This document shows, piece after piece, positions 19,657 through 28,944 of a stretch of DNA of 64,000 nucleotides. The stretch lies in contig NZ_CP073115.1 in the NCBI RefSeq assembly GCF_024205705.1, positions 1 through 64,000 on the forward strand. The letters run 5' to 3'. Origin of the DNA: Neisseria subflava (GTDB lineage Bacteria > Pseudomonadota > Gammaproteobacteria > Burkholderiales > Neisseriaceae). The position numbers and the translations under genes are program-made. The notes beneath the pieces were generated by a model. The model saw nothing but the letters and a program-made list of their open reading frames with translations. It ran no database searches and was not told the DNA's origin. Each line of letters opens with the position of its first letter. Position 1 is the stretch's first letter.

Positions 19657-20136
19657 ATGGCTAATTTAGTAAAAACCTTCCTGCTGGGCGAATTGGTGAA
19701 AGGCATGGGCGTAACGCTCAAAAACTTCTTCGCCCGCAAAGACACGATTTACTTCCCCGAAGAAAAAACGCCGCAATCCGTGCGTTTCCGTGGCCTGCAC
19801 GCGCAACGCCGTTATCCGAACGGCGAAGAGCGCTGTATTGCGTGTAAATTGTGCGAGGCAGTTTGTCCGGCAATGGCGATTAACATCGAATCGGAAGAAC
19901 GCGAAGACGGCACCCGCCGCACCAAGCGTTACGACATCGACCTGACCAAGTGCATCTTCTGCGGTTTCTGCGAAGAGGCCTGCCCGACCGATGCGATTGT
20001 GGAAACCCATATTTTTGAATACCACGGCGAGAAAAAAGGCGACTTGCACATGACCAAGCCGATTCTTTTGGCCATTGGCGACAAATACGAAGCTGAAATC
20101 GCCAAACGCAAAGCCGCTGACGCGCCGTATCGTTAA
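19657..20136 (+). CDS. nuoI: NADH-quinone oxidoreductase subunit I
   Basis: Ferredoxin-like subunit with [4Fe-4S] clusters N6a and N6b, 159 residues. Two classical motifs are visible: [12 protein letters not shown] and [12 protein letters not shown]. An amphipathic N-terminal region (residues 1-25) attaches it to the membrane arm. Spaced 11 bases from nuoJ. Confidence 0.97.
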
Positions 20137-20147
20137 GGAGTAGACGA

Positions 20148-20819
20148 ATGACTTTTTCCGCGATTCTGTTCTATATCCTTGCCGCCATCGTTTTGTACGG
20201 TGCGGTTCGTACCGTTACCGCTAAAAACCCTGTTCACGCCGCTTTGCATCTGGTGCTGACCTTCTGCGTGAGCGCGATGCTTTGGATGCTGATGCAGGCC
20301 GAGTTTTTGGGCGTGACTCTGGTGGTGGTTTACGTTGGCGCCGTGATGGTGTTGTTCCTGTTCGTCGTGATGATGTTGAACATCGACATTGAAGAAATGC
20401 GCGCCGGTTTCTGGCGTCATGCGCCGGTTGCCGGCGTGGTCGGCACATTGTTGGCGGTTGCCCTGATCCTGATTTTGGTTAACCCGAAAACCGACCTTGC
20501 CGCATTTGGTCTGATGAAAGACATTCCGGCCGATTACAACAATATCCGCGATTTGGGCAGCCGTATTTATACCGACTATCTGTTGCCGTTTGAATTGGCG
20601 GCGGTATTGCTGCTGTTGGGTATGGTAGCCGCGATTGCGCTGGTTCACCGTAAAACGGTTAATCCGAAACGTATGGATCCTGCCGACCAAGTTAAAGTAC
20701 GCGCCGACCAAGGCCGTATGCGTCTGGTGAAAATGGAAGCGGTCAAACTGCAAGTCGAATCTGCCGAAGAAAGCGAAGTTTCAGACGGCCTCAAGCCGGA
20801 AGGGGAGGGCAAAGCATGA
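20148..20819 (+). CDS. nuoJ: NADH-quinone oxidoreductase subunit J
   Basis: Membrane subunit with five helices in about residues 1-165, 223 residues in all, start preceded by AAGGAG. The conserved helix-3 region VVVYVGAVMVLFLFVVMML is present. The polar C-terminal tail (about 50 residues) is long, and its last part SDGLKPEGEGKA is encoded over a reverse DUS, so the tail has been extended through an uptake sequence. The stop overlaps the nuoK ATG (ATGA). Confidence 0.97.
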   Translation: MTFSAILFYILAAIVLYGAVRTVTAKNPVHAALHLVLTFCVSAMLWMLMQAEFLGVTLVVVYVGAVMVLFLFVVMMLNIDIEEMRAGFWRHAPVAGVVGTLLAVALILILVNPKTDLAAFGLMKDIPADYNNIRDLGSRIYTDYLLPFELAAVLLLLGMVAAIALVHRKTVNPKRMDPADQVKVRADQGRMRLVKMEAVKLQVESAEESEVSDGLKPEGEGKA

Positions 20820-21121
20820 TTACCTTGACGCATTATCTGGTATTGGGTGCGCTCCTGTTCGGTATCAGCGCAATGGGCATCTTTATGAACCGTAAAAACG
20901 TGCTGGTATTGTTGATGTCCATTGAACTGATGCTTTTGGCGGTGAACTTCAACTTTATCGCCTTCTCGCAATATTTGGGCGATACCGCCGGACAGATTTT
21001 CGTATTCTTCGTACTGACCGTTGCCGCTGCCGAATCTGCCATCGGTTTAGCGATTATGGTGCTGGTGTACCGCAACCGACAAACAATCAACGTTGCCGAT
21101 TTGGATGAGTTGAAAGGGTAA
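20816..21121 (+). CDS. nuoK: NADH-quinone oxidoreductase subunit K
   Basis: 101-residue membrane subunit with three helices. The Glu in MSIELMLLAVNFNF and the one in AAAESAIGLAIM are the channel glutamates of the family. ATG overlaps the nuoJ stop by 4 bases. Confidence 0.97.
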   Translation: MITLTHYLVLGALLFGISAMGIFMNRKNVLVLLMSIELMLLAVNFNFIAFSQYLGDTAGQIFVFFVLTVAAAESAIGLAIMVLVYRNRQTINVADLDELKG

Positions 21122-21123
21122 TC

Positions 21124-23148
21124 ATGAACGATATGACTTTATATTTGATAATTGCCCTTGTACCTTTGGCAGGCTCGCTGATTGCGGGTTTGTTCGGCAA
21201 CAAAATCGGACGTGCCGGCGCGCATACGGTTACGATACTCGGCGTGGCGGTGTCTGCCGTGCTGTCGGCTTATGTGCTGTGGGGATTCCTCAATGGCAGC
21301 CGTACCAAGTTTGACGAGAACGTTTATACCTGGCTGACAATGGGCGGCTTAGATTTCTCCGTCGGCTTTTTGGTCGATACGATGACGGCGATGATGATGG
21401 TCGTGGTTACCGGCGTGTCGTTGATGGTGCATATCTATACCATCGGCTATATGCACGACGAAAAAGTCGGCTACCAACGCTTCTTCAGTTATATCTCTTT
21501 GTTTACATTCAGCATGTTGATGCTGATTATGAGCAACAACTTCATCCAACTCTTCTTCGGCTGGGAAGCTGTGGGCTTGGTATCGTATCTCTTGATCGGT
21601 TTCTATTTCAAACGTCCAAGCGCAACATTTGCCAACCTGAAAGCCTTTTTGATCAACCGTGTCGGCGACTTCGGCTTTTTGCTCGGTATCGGCTTGGTGC
21701 TTGCCTATTTCGGCGGCAGCCTGCGCTATCAAGATGTATTCGCTTATCTGCCTAATGTTCAGACGGCCACTATCCAACTGTTCCCCGGTGTGGAATGGTC
21801 TTTGATTACTGTAACCTGTTTACTCCTGTTTGTCGGTGCGATGGGTAAATCTGCACAATTCCCGCTGCATGTCTGGCTGCCTGATTCGATGGAAGGCCCG
21901 ACACCGATTTCTGCATTGATTCACGCCGCAACCATGGTTACCGCCGGTCTGTTCATGGTATCGCGTATGTCGCCGATTTATGAGATGAGCAGCACTGCGC
22001 TATCTGTCATCATGGTAATCGGTGCGATTACTGCTCTGTTTATGGGTTTTTTGGGCGTGATTCAAAACGACATCAAACGTGTGGTTGCGTATTCCACCCT
22101 GTCGCAACTGGGCTACATGACCGTGGCTCTGGGCGCGTCTGCCTATTCCGTAGCAATGTTCCATGTGATGACCCACGCTTTCTTTAAAGCCTTGTTGTTC
22201 TTGGCCGCAGGTAGCGCGATTATCGGTATGCACCATGACCAAGACATGCGCCATATGGGTAACCTGAAAAAATACATGCCGATTACTTGGCTGACCATGC
22301 TGATCGGTAACTTGTCGCTGATCGGTACGCCGTTCTTCTCCGGCTTCTATTCCAAAGATTCGATTATCGAAGCAGCGAAATACAGCACCCTGCCGGGTAG
22401 CGGATTTGCTTATTTCGCCGTCCTCGCCAGTGTGTTCGTTACCGCGTTTTACGCGTTCCGCCAATACTTTATGGTGTTCCACGGCGAAGAAAAATGGCGC
22501 AGCCTGCCCGAACACCATTCAGACGACCATGGCGAAGAACATCACGGCTTGGGCAAAAACGACAATCCGCACGAAAGCCCGCTGGTCGTTACCCTGCCTT
22601 TGATTTTGCTTGCCATTCCGTCCGTCATCATCGGCTACATCGCCATCGAACCCATGCTCTACGGCGATTTCTTCAAAGACGTGATTTTTGTTAATGCCGA
22701 CGCGCATCCGACCATGCACATCATGAAGGAAGAGTTCCACGGCGCATTGGCAATGGTGTCTCACAGCCTGCATTCGCCTGTACTCTACCTCGCTATTGCA
22801 GGTGTATTGAGCGCATGGCTCCTGTACGTCAAACTGCCGCACCTGCCTGCGAAAATTGCACAGACATTCCGTCCGATTTACGTTTTGTTTGAAAACAAAT
22901 ACTACCTCGACGCCCTGTATTTCAACGTCTTCGCTAAAGGCACGCGCGCATTGGGTACTTTCTTCTGGAAAGTCGGCGATACCGCCATTATCGACAACGG
23001 TATCGTCAACGGCTCTGCCAAACTGGTCGGCGCGATTGCCGCGCAGGTACGCAAAGTCCAAACTGGCTTTATCTACACCTACGCCGCCGCTATGGTATTC
23101 GGCGTATTGGTACTGCTCGGCATGACCTTCTGGGGATTGTTCCGATAA
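21124..23148 (+). CDS. nuoL: NADH-quinone oxidoreductase subunit L
   Basis: Distal antiporter-like proton-pumping subunit, 674 residues. The family motif region SAQFPLHVWLPDSMEGPTPI with key Lys in MGKSAQF and Glu in the FFGWEAVGLVSYLLIG helix is intact. The C-terminal region includes the long lateral helix end and a final membrane anchor (FIYTYAAAMVFGVLVLLGM). A His-rich loop HHSDDHGEEHHG at residues about 461-472 is notable but in a variable region. Next is a DUS and the inserted chorismate-mutase-like gene. Confidence 0.97.
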   Translation: MNDMTLYLIIALVPLAGSLIAGLFGNKIGRAGAHTVTILGVAVSAVLSAYVLWGFLNGSRTKFDENVYTWLTMGGLDFSVGFLVDTMTAMMMVVVTGVSLMVHIYTIGYMHDEKVGYQRFFSYISLFTFSMLMLIMSNNFIQLFFGWEAVGLVSYLLIGFYFKRPSATFANLKAFLINRVGDFGFLLGIGLVLAYFGGSLRYQDVFAYLPNVQTATIQLFPGVEWSLITVTCLLLFVGAMGKSAQFPLHVWLPDSMEGPTPISALIHAATMVTAGLFMVSRMSPIYEMSSTALSVIMVIGAITALFMGFLGVIQNDIKRVVAYSTLSQLGYMTVALGASAYSVAMFHVMTHAFFKALLFLAAGSAIIGMHHDQDMRHMGNLKKYMPITWLTMLIGNLSLIGTPFFSGFYSKDSIIEAAKYSTLPGSGFAYFAVLASVFVTAFYAFRQYFMVFHGEEKWRSLPEHHSDDHGEEHHGLGKNDNPHESPLVVTLPLILLAIPSVIIGYIAIEPMLYGDFFKDVIFVNADAHPTMHIMKEEFHGALAMVSHSLHSPVLYLAIAGVLSAWLLYVKLPHLPAKIAQTFRPIYVLFENKYYLDALYFNVFAKGTRALGTFFWKVGDTAIIDNGIVNGSAKLVGAIAAQVRKVQTGFIYTYAAAMVFGVLVLLGMTFWGLFR

Positions 23149-23221
23149 AAGCGGGATTTCAGACGGCCTATCTATAGTTTGTGTGTATAGGGGCCGTCTA
23201 AAAAAGAAAATTTGAGCAACA

Positions 23222-23527
23222 ATGATTGAAGACAAATTACCGCAAACCCTGGACGAAGTCCGCGAAGCCATTGATGGTTTGGACAAGGGATTAATCGAAT
23301 TACTCGCCCGCCGGCAGAAATTGGTACGGCAGGCTGGTCGTCTGAAACCTAAAAACGATGTGTGGGCGGTTTCCGCGCCTGAACGGGTGGCTCAAGTGAT
23401 TACCTCGCGCCGCGCTTATGCCGAAAAGGCCGGTTTGTCGCCCGAAGTAGCAGAAGCAGTTTGGCGCAGCATGATTGATGTGTTCATTAAACTTGAGATG
23501 GACACCAACCGTACCGATGGAGCGTAG
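23222..23527 (+). CDS. Chorismate mutase (AroQ-fold)-like protein inserted in the nuo operon
   Basis: 101 residues, all helical. The opening LDEVREAIDGLDKGLIELLARRQKLV matches the AroQ chorismate-mutase pattern, in which Arg (of VREAID), the Arg pair of ARRQ and a later Lys (RLKPKNDV) help bind chorismate, and ERVAQVITSRRAYAEKAG with VEAVWRSMIDVFIKLE follows the expected third helix. It resembles the small stand-alone type II mutases or the pyochelin-type isochorismate pyruvate lyase family, which share this fold; which reaction it performs cannot be decided here. Same strand between nuoL and nuoM. DUS-like copies at about 23158-23170 and 23570-23582. Confidence 0.8.
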   Translation: MIEDKLPQTLDEVREAIDGLDKGLIELLARRQKLVRQAGRLKPKNDVWAVSAPERVAQVITSRRAYAEKAGLSPEVAEAVWRSMIDVFIKLEMDTNRTDGA

Positions 23528-23603
23528 TCAAAATCTTCGGATAATGGTTTTGACAAGAAAAATATGGAAGAGGCCGTCTGAAATATAGAGGCGAGAAAAA
23601 ACC

Positions 23604-23924
23604 ATGTCGGACACACAAACCATCCGCTCCGCCGAATTTACCGCTTCCCGCGCATGGGGCGCGCTCGACATCGCCAATATGAACGGCACCACCGTACGCC
23701 TGCACTGGACGAACCAACCCTACACATGGCACATCAACGACGGCGAGGAAGTGTTTGCCGTGATGGATGGCGAAGTTGAGATGCACTACCGAGAAAACGG
23801 CGAAGAACACATCGTTCGTTTGAAAAGCGGAGATATCTTCTACGCAGGAATCGGCACGGAACACGTCGCCCATCCGTGCGGCGAGGCGCGGATTTTGGTG
23901 ATTGAGAAAGAGGACAGTGTTTGA
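23604..23924 (+). CDS. Small cupin-fold protein inserted in the nuo operon
   Basis: 106 residues forming one conserved double-stranded beta-helix: motif 1 is read in WHINDGEEVFAVMDGEVEMHY (His then Glu ligands) and motif 2 in LKSGDIFYAGIGTEHVAHP (terminal His). The metal site looks usable. Single-domain cupins of this type have diverse or unknown roles; the C-terminus EARILVIEKEDSV is typical. It follows the chorismate-mutase-like gene by 76 bases and precedes nuoM by 178 bases that hold degenerate uptake sequences (24024-24057). Confidence 0.8.
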   Translation: MSDTQTIRSAEFTASRAWGALDIANMNGTTVRLHWTNQPYTWHINDGEEVFAVMDGEVEMHYRENGEEHIVRLKSGDIFYAGIGTEHVAHPCGEARILVIEKEDSV

Positions 23925-24102
23925 GGCCGCCTGAAAAGAAGGTTTGAGACAGCAACAGAATAAGAGAATGACGGCAGATATACATTTTTCTTGATTTTGC
24001 TGTACACAAAATACACAATCTTTTTCAGACGGCCTCCTGAAATGTCGTCTGAAAACCAACCCATACAACTATATTTTTTATTTTAACCACAGGTTAACCA
24101 CT

Positions 24103-25599
24103 ATGTTTTCCAACTACCTACTCAGCTTGGCAATATGGATACCCATCGCCGCAGGTGTGCTGGTTTTGGCGACCGGTAAAGACAGCCGTGCTCCGCTGGC
24201 GCGTATGCTTGCCTTCATGGGTGCGCTTGCCGGTTTCTTGGTAACGCTGCCCCTGTTTACCGGTTTCGACCGTTTGAGCAGCGGCTATCAATTTACCGAG
24301 TTCCACGAGTGGATTCCGCTTCTGAAAATCAACTACGCATTGGGCGTGGACGGTATTTCAGTGCTCTTTATCATCTTGAATGCGTTTATTACGCTGTTGG
24401 TGGTATTGGCCGGTTGGGAAGTCATTCAGAAACGTCCGGCGCAGTATATGGCGGCATTCCTGATGATGTCGGGTTTGATTAACGGCGCGTTTGCCGCGCA
24501 GGATGCGATTCTGTTTTATGTGTTCTTCGAGGGTATGCTGATTCCGCTGTACCTGATTATCGGTGTATGGGGCGGCCCGCGCCGCGTCTATGCGTCGGTC
24601 AAGCTGTTCCTCTATACGCTGATGGGTTCGCTCTTGATGCTGGTTGCCATGGTTTACCTGTACTATCAAACAGGCAGCTTCTCTATTGTCGATTTCCAAA
24701 ACATCAAGCAGATTCCATTGGGCGTACAACAGCTTTTGTTTGTGGCGTTCTTCCTGTCATTTGCTGTAAAAGTGCCGATGTTCCCTGTGCACACTTGGTT
24801 GCCGGATGCTCACGTTGAAGCGCCGACCGGCGGTTCGATGGTGTTGGCGGCAATTACGCTGAAACTGGGTGCGTATGGCTTCTTGCGCTTTATCCTGCCG
24901 ATTATGCCGGATGCGGCACGCTATTTTGCCCCTGTGATCATCGTATTGAGCCTAATTGCCGTGATTTACATCGGTATGGTGGCTTTGGTGCAAACCGATA
25001 TGAAAAAACTGGTGGCGTATTCTTCCATCAGCCATATGGGTTTTGTCACTTTGGGCATGTTCCTGTTTGTGAACGGCCAATTGAATGACTGGGCATTGAA
25101 AGGCGCAATCATTCAAATGATTTCCCACGGTTTTGTGTCTGCCGCGATGTTTATGTGTATCGGTGTGATGTACGACCGCCTGCATACCCGCAATATTGCC
25201 GATTATGGCGGCGTGGTCAATGTGATGCCTAAGTTTGCGGCGTTTATGATGTTGTTCGGTATGGCCAATGCCGGTCTGCCTGCGACTTCCGGCTTCGTGG
25301 GCGAGTTTATGGTGATTATGGGAGCGGTTAAAGTGAATTTCTGGGTAGGCGCGTTGGCTGCCATGACCTTGATTTACGGTGCGTCTTATACCTTGTGGAT
25401 GTACAAACGCGTTATTTTTGGTGCGATCCACAATCCGCACGTTGCCGAAATGAAAGACATCAATTGCCGCGAATTTGCGATTTTGGCGATTTTGGCGGTT
25501 GCTGTATTGGGCATGGGTCTGTATCCGCAAGCGTTTATCGAAGTGGTGCATCAGGCGGCAAACGATTTGATTGCCCATGTGGCACAAAGCAAGATTTGA
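24103..25599 (+). CDS. nuoM: NADH-quinone oxidoreductase subunit M
   Basis: Antiporter-like proton-pumping subunit, 498 residues with about 14 helices. The helix-5 glutamate region FYVFFEGMLIPLYLIIG, and the lysines in SFAVKVPMFPVHTWLPDAHV and in TDMKKLVAYSSISHMGF, are all present. ATG 24103 lies about 180 bases after the inserted cupin gene, so the operon may have a secondary promoter here; none was clear by eye. Confidence 0.97.
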   Translation: MFSNYLLSLAIWIPIAAGVLVLATGKDSRAPLARMLAFMGALAGFLVTLPLFTGFDRLSSGYQFTEFHEWIPLLKINYALGVDGISVLFIILNAFITLLVVLAGWEVIQKRPAQYMAAFLMMSGLINGAFAAQDAILFYVFFEGMLIPLYLIIGVWGGPRRVYASVKLFLYTLMGSLLMLVAMVYLYYQTGSFSIVDFQNIKQIPLGVQQLLFVAFFLSFAVKVPMFPVHTWLPDAHVEAPTGGSMVLAAITLKLGAYGFLRFILPIMPDAARYFAPVIIVLSLIAVIYIGMVALVQTDMKKLVAYSSISHMGFVTLGMFLFVNGQLNDWALKGAIIQMISHGFVSAAMFMCIGVMYDRLHTRNIADYGGVVNVMPKFAAFMMLFGMANAGLPATSGFVGEFMVIMGAVKVNFWVGALAAMTLIYGASYTLWMYKRVIFGAIHNPHVAEMKDINCREFAILAILAVAVLGMGLYPQAFIEVVHQAANDLIAHVAQSKI

Positions 25600-25608
25600 G
25601 GTGTGTAA

Positions 25609-27051
25609 ATGAACTGGTCTGATTTGAATTTAATGCCCGCCATGCCCGAAATCGTGCTGCTTGCGCTATTGGGTGTCGTATTGCTGGCAGACTTGTGGAT
25701 TTGCGATAAAAACCGCTATTTGACCCATCTGATGAGTTTGGGAACAGTCATTATTGTGGCTGTTACCCAATTGGCGGTATGGGAACAGGGCAGTGTCGAT
25801 GCCTTTCACGGTATGTATATTGCAGACGGCATGTCCCGTTTGGCAAAACTGGTACTGTATGCACTGACGTTTGGTCTGTTTATTTACAGTAAACCGTACA
25901 ACCAAGACCGCCAAATTTTTAAAGGCGAGTTTTATACCCTGTCACTGTTCGCCCTGTTGGGTATGAGCGTCATGGTCAGCTCGGCACATTTCTTGACCGC
26001 GTATATCGGTTTGGAATTGTTGTCTTTATCGCTGTACGCCATGATTGCCCTACGCCGCGATTCCGGCCGCTCTGCCGAGGCCGCGCTGAAATACTTCGTA
26101 TTGGGCGCGTTGGCCTCCGGTTTGCTGCTTTATGGTATTTCCATGGTTTACGGCGCCACCGGTTCCCTTGATTTTGCTTCTGTCTTGGCTTCTGCTTTCA
26201 ACGAGCAGGCCAATGAATGGTTGTTGAAATTGGGTATGGTATTTATTGTAGTCGCCATTGCATTTAAATTGGGTGCGGTTCCATTCCATATGTGGATACC
26301 CGATGTGTACGATGGCGCGCCGACCTCTGTTGCCGCCTTTGTGGGTACGGCTCCGAAAATTGCCGCTGTTGTCTTTGCGTTCCGTATCCTTGTTACCGGT
26401 ATGGATACCATACGTTCAGACTGGGCGCCGATGTTGGCCATCCTTGCCGTTGCTTCTTTGGTGGTCGGTAACCTTGCTGCCATCATGCAAACCAATATCA
26501 AACGTATGCTTGCCTATTCCACCGTATCGCACATGGGCTTTATCCTGTTGGCGTTTATGGCAGGCGCGGTCGGTTTTACCGCAGGTTTGTATTACGCCAT
26601 TACCTATGCTTTGATGGCGACAGTCAGCTTCGGTGTTTTGATGGTATTGTCCACCAAAGATATTGAGTGTGAAAACATTAAAGACCTCGCGGGTCTTAAC
26701 CAACGCCATGCATGGTTTGCCTTCCTGATGTTGCTGTCCATGTTCTCCATGGCAGGTATTCCGCCGCTGATGGGCTTCTACGCCAAGTTCGGCATGATTA
26801 TGGCGCTCTTGAAACAAGGCTATGTTTGGTTGTCAGTGTTTGCCGTCATCATGTCTCTGATTGGCGCGTTCTACTACCTGCGTGTGGTCAAAGTCATCTA
26901 CTTCGATGCCCCTGACCATGACCGGCCGGTCGGCAGCAACTATGCCGCCAAATTTGTCCTGACGGTCAATGCCTTCCTGCTGCTCCTGTGGGGTATCATG
27001 CCGCAAACCGTTATCGACTGGTGTGCCAAAGCATTGGAAAATACCCTGTAA
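25609..27051 (+). CDS. nuoN: NADH-quinone oxidoreductase subunit N
   Basis: Third antiporter-like subunit, 480 residues, last of the fourteen nuo genes. Key residues in GLELLSLSLYAMIAL (Glu), AFKLGAVPFHMWIPDVYDGA (Lys) and QTNIKRMLAYSTVSHMGF (Lys) are present. Nine bases separate it from nuoM, and a classic hairpin terminator follows. Confidence 0.97.
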   Translation: MNWSDLNLMPAMPEIVLLALLGVVLLADLWICDKNRYLTHLMSLGTVIIVAVTQLAVWEQGSVDAFHGMYIADGMSRLAKLVLYALTFGLFIYSKPYNQDRQIFKGEFYTLSLFALLGMSVMVSSAHFLTAYIGLELLSLSLYAMIALRRDSGRSAEAALKYFVLGALASGLLLYGISMVYGATGSLDFASVLASAFNEQANEWLLKLGMVFIVVAIAFKLGAVPFHMWIPDVYDGAPTSVAAFVGTAPKIAAVVFAFRILVTGMDTIRSDWAPMLAILAVASLVVGNLAAIMQTNIKRMLAYSTVSHMGFILLAFMAGAVGFTAGLYYAITYALMATVSFGVLMVLSTKDIECENIKDLAGLNQRHAWFAFLMLLSMFSMAGIPPLMGFYAKFGMIMALLKQGYVWLSVFAVIMSLIGAFYYLRVVKVIYFDAPDHDRPVGSNYAAKFVLTVNAFLLLLWGIMPQTVIDWCAKALENTL

Positions 27052-27066
27052 GCTTCAAACAAAACC

Positions 27067-27097
27067 AACGGCGGCTGTTCCAAAGCCGCCGTTTTTG
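27067..27097 (+). terminator. Rho-independent terminator of the nuo operon
   Basis: AACGGCGGCT pairs with AGCCGCCGTT over a 7-base loop and is followed by TTTTGTT, 15 bases after the nuoN stop. Unlike most terminators in the window it does not use uptake sequences. Confidence 0.85.
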
Positions 27098-27271
27098 TTA
27101 GGATTCGCATTCGGATGAAATATACCCAAAGTTCAGACGGCCTCAAGCCTTTGAACAATCATCAAGCAGGTATCATCAAGATATTGAATATTCCACGGAT
27201 AATGATGGGCAAGAATGCCCATTTAACATGTTAAAATCACATATAGGCCGTCTGAAAACCGAAAGACCACC

Positions 27272-27571
27272 ATGACCGCATCCATGTACATTCTTTTGCT
27301 GTTGGCACTCATCTTTGCCAACGCACCATTTATTACCACCAAATTCTTCGGCATCATCGCCCTGAAACGCAAACACATCGGCCATCACTTGATCGAATTG
27401 CTGGCAGGATTCCTTCTTACCGCGATTCTCGCCTATATCCTCGAATCGCGTGCAGGAGCCGTACATGCCCAAGATTGGGAGTTTTACGCGACCGTTGTCT
27501 GCCTCTACCTGATTTTTGCCTTCCCATGCTTTGTATGGCGTTACTTTTGGAATGAACGGAATAGAGAGTAG
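27272..27571 (+). CDS. Small membrane protein, DUF2818-like
   Basis: 99 residues with three hydrophobic segments (about 5-22, 43-61, 70-88) and a charged loop ALKRKHIGHH between the first two. My recollection is that a protein of this kind (DUF2818) follows nuoN in many beta-proteobacteria, and the position here agrees. Role unknown; a link to complex I is suggested only by location. A DUS (27246-27257) precedes it and a DUS terminator follows. Confidence 0.7.
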   Translation: MTASMYILLLLALIFANAPFITTKFFGIIALKRKHIGHHLIELLAGFLLTAILAYILESRAGAVHAQDWEFYATVVCLYLIFAFPCFVWRYFWNERNRE

Positions 27572-27584
27572 GATTTGAATTAGG

Positions 27585-27620
27585 AAAAGGCCGTCTGAAA
27601 GATTTTCAGACGGCCTTTTT
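27585..27620 (+). terminator. Inverted DUS terminator
   Basis: AAAAGGCCGTCTGAAA pairs with TTTCAGACGGCCTTTTT. The IS element begins 11 bases further on. Confidence 0.8.
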
Positions 27621-27630
27621 ATATCAAGTA

Positions 27631-28848
27631 GAGACCTTTGCAAAATTCCCCAAAATCCCCTAAATTCCCACTAAGACATTTAGGGGATTTTTCATGAGTA
27701 CCTTCTTTCAGCAAACTGCCCAAGCCATGATTGCCAAACACATCGACCGCTTCCCACTATTGAAGTTGGATCAGGTGATTGATTGGCAACCGATCGAACA
27801 ATACCTGAATCGTCAAAAAACCCGTTACCTTCGAGACCACCGCGGCCGTCCCGCCTATCCCCTGTTGTCCATGTTCAAAGCCGTCCTGCTCGGCCAATGG
27901 CACAGCCTCTCCGATCCCGAACTCGAACACAGCCTCATCACCCGCATCGATTTCAACCTGTTTTGCCGTTTTGACGAACTGAGCATCCCCGATTACAGCA
28001 CCTTATGCCGCTACCGCAACTGGCTGGCGCAAGACGACACCCTGTCCGAATTGCTGGAACTGATTAACCGCCAACTGACCGAAAAAAACCTAAAAATAGA
28101 GAAAGCATCCGCCGCCGTCATTGACGCCACCATTATTCAGACCGCCGGCAGCAAACAGCGTCAGGCCATAGAAGTCGATGAAGAAGGACAAGTCAGCGGA
28201 CAAACCACACCGAGTAAAGACAGCGATGCCCGCTGGACAAAGAAAAACGGTTTATACAGACTCGGTTACAAACAACATACCCGCACCGATGAGGAAGGCT
28301 ATATCGGGAAACTGCACATTACCCCCGCCAATGCCCATGAATGCAAACACCTATTGCCTTTGTTGGAAGGGTTACCCAAAGGTACGACCGTCTATGCCGA
28401 CAAAGGCTATGACAGTGAAGAAAACCGGCAACATCTGGAAGAGCATCGGCTGCTGGACGGCATTATGCGCAAAGCACACCGTAACCATCCGCTGACGGAA
28501 GCGCAAACCAAACGCAACCGGTATTTGTCGAAGACCCGTTATGTGGTCGAACAAAGCTTTGGTACGCTGCACCGTAAATTCCGCTATGCCCGGGCAGCCT
28601 ATTTCGGGCTGGTTAAAGTAAGTGCACAAAGCCATCTGAAGGCGATGTGTTTGAACCTTTTGAAAGCCGCCAACAGGCTAAGTGCGCCTGTTGCCGCCTA
28701 AAAGGCGGCCGGATGCCTGATTAATCAGGTATCCAAGGAGGATTAAGAGGGTATTTGAGTAGAATCAGTGGATATTTGAAACAAAAACAGCCGAAAACCT
28801 GTGTTTGGATTTCGGCTGTCGGAAAGAAAGGAATTTTGCAAAGGTCTC
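27631..28848 (+). mobile_element. IS1106-type insertion sequence (IS5 family), complete
   Basis: 1218 bases bounded by perfect 19-base inverted repeats, GAGACCTTTGCAAAATTCC at 27631-27649 and its complement at 28830-28848. The flanks AAGTA (27626-27630) and AAGTA (28849-28853) form a 5-base target duplication, so the insertion is structurally intact and probably recent. One transposase frame. The right end holds a stem around CAGCCGAAA/TTTCGGCTG (28787-28819). Confidence 0.92.
27694..28701 (+). CDS. IS1106-type transposase (DDE, IS5 family)
   Basis: 335 residues, uninterrupted. ATG 27694 gives MSTFFQQTAQAMIAKHIDRF. The N-terminal DUF772-type domain covers about residues 20-120 (RGRPAYPLLSMFKAVLLGQW). 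The DDE catalytic core follows: first Asp in AVIDATIIQTAG (about 141-152), second Asp in TVYADKGYDSEENR (about 235-248), and the Glu in the YVVEQSFGTLHRKFRYARA region (the Y-(2)-R-(3)-E-(6)-K-type signature). It cuts and pastes the element through the 19-base ends. Remnants of related copies occur at about 46990 and 50741. Confidence 0.95.
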   Translation: MSTFFQQTAQAMIAKHIDRFPLLKLDQVIDWQPIEQYLNRQKTRYLRDHRGRPAYPLLSMFKAVLLGQWHSLSDPELEHSLITRIDFNLFCRFDELSIPDYSTLCRYRNWLAQDDTLSELLELINRQLTEKNLKIEKASAAVIDATIIQTAGSKQRQAIEVDEEGQVSGQTTPSKDSDARWTKKNGLYRLGYKQHTRTDEEGYIGKLHITPANAHECKHLLPLLEGLPKGTTVYADKGYDSEENRQHLEEHRLLDGIMRKAHRNHPLTEAQTKRNRYLSKTRYVVEQSFGTLHRKFRYARAAYFGLVKVSAQSHLKAMCLNLLKAANRLSAPVAA

Positions 28849-28944
28849 AAGTAAGGATTGTTTTAGGGATGAGCTTTGGAACATTGACCTGGAGTTGCCA
28901 TATTCAGTTTCATAATGGCAGCTTTGGCAACATCTTCAGAAATT

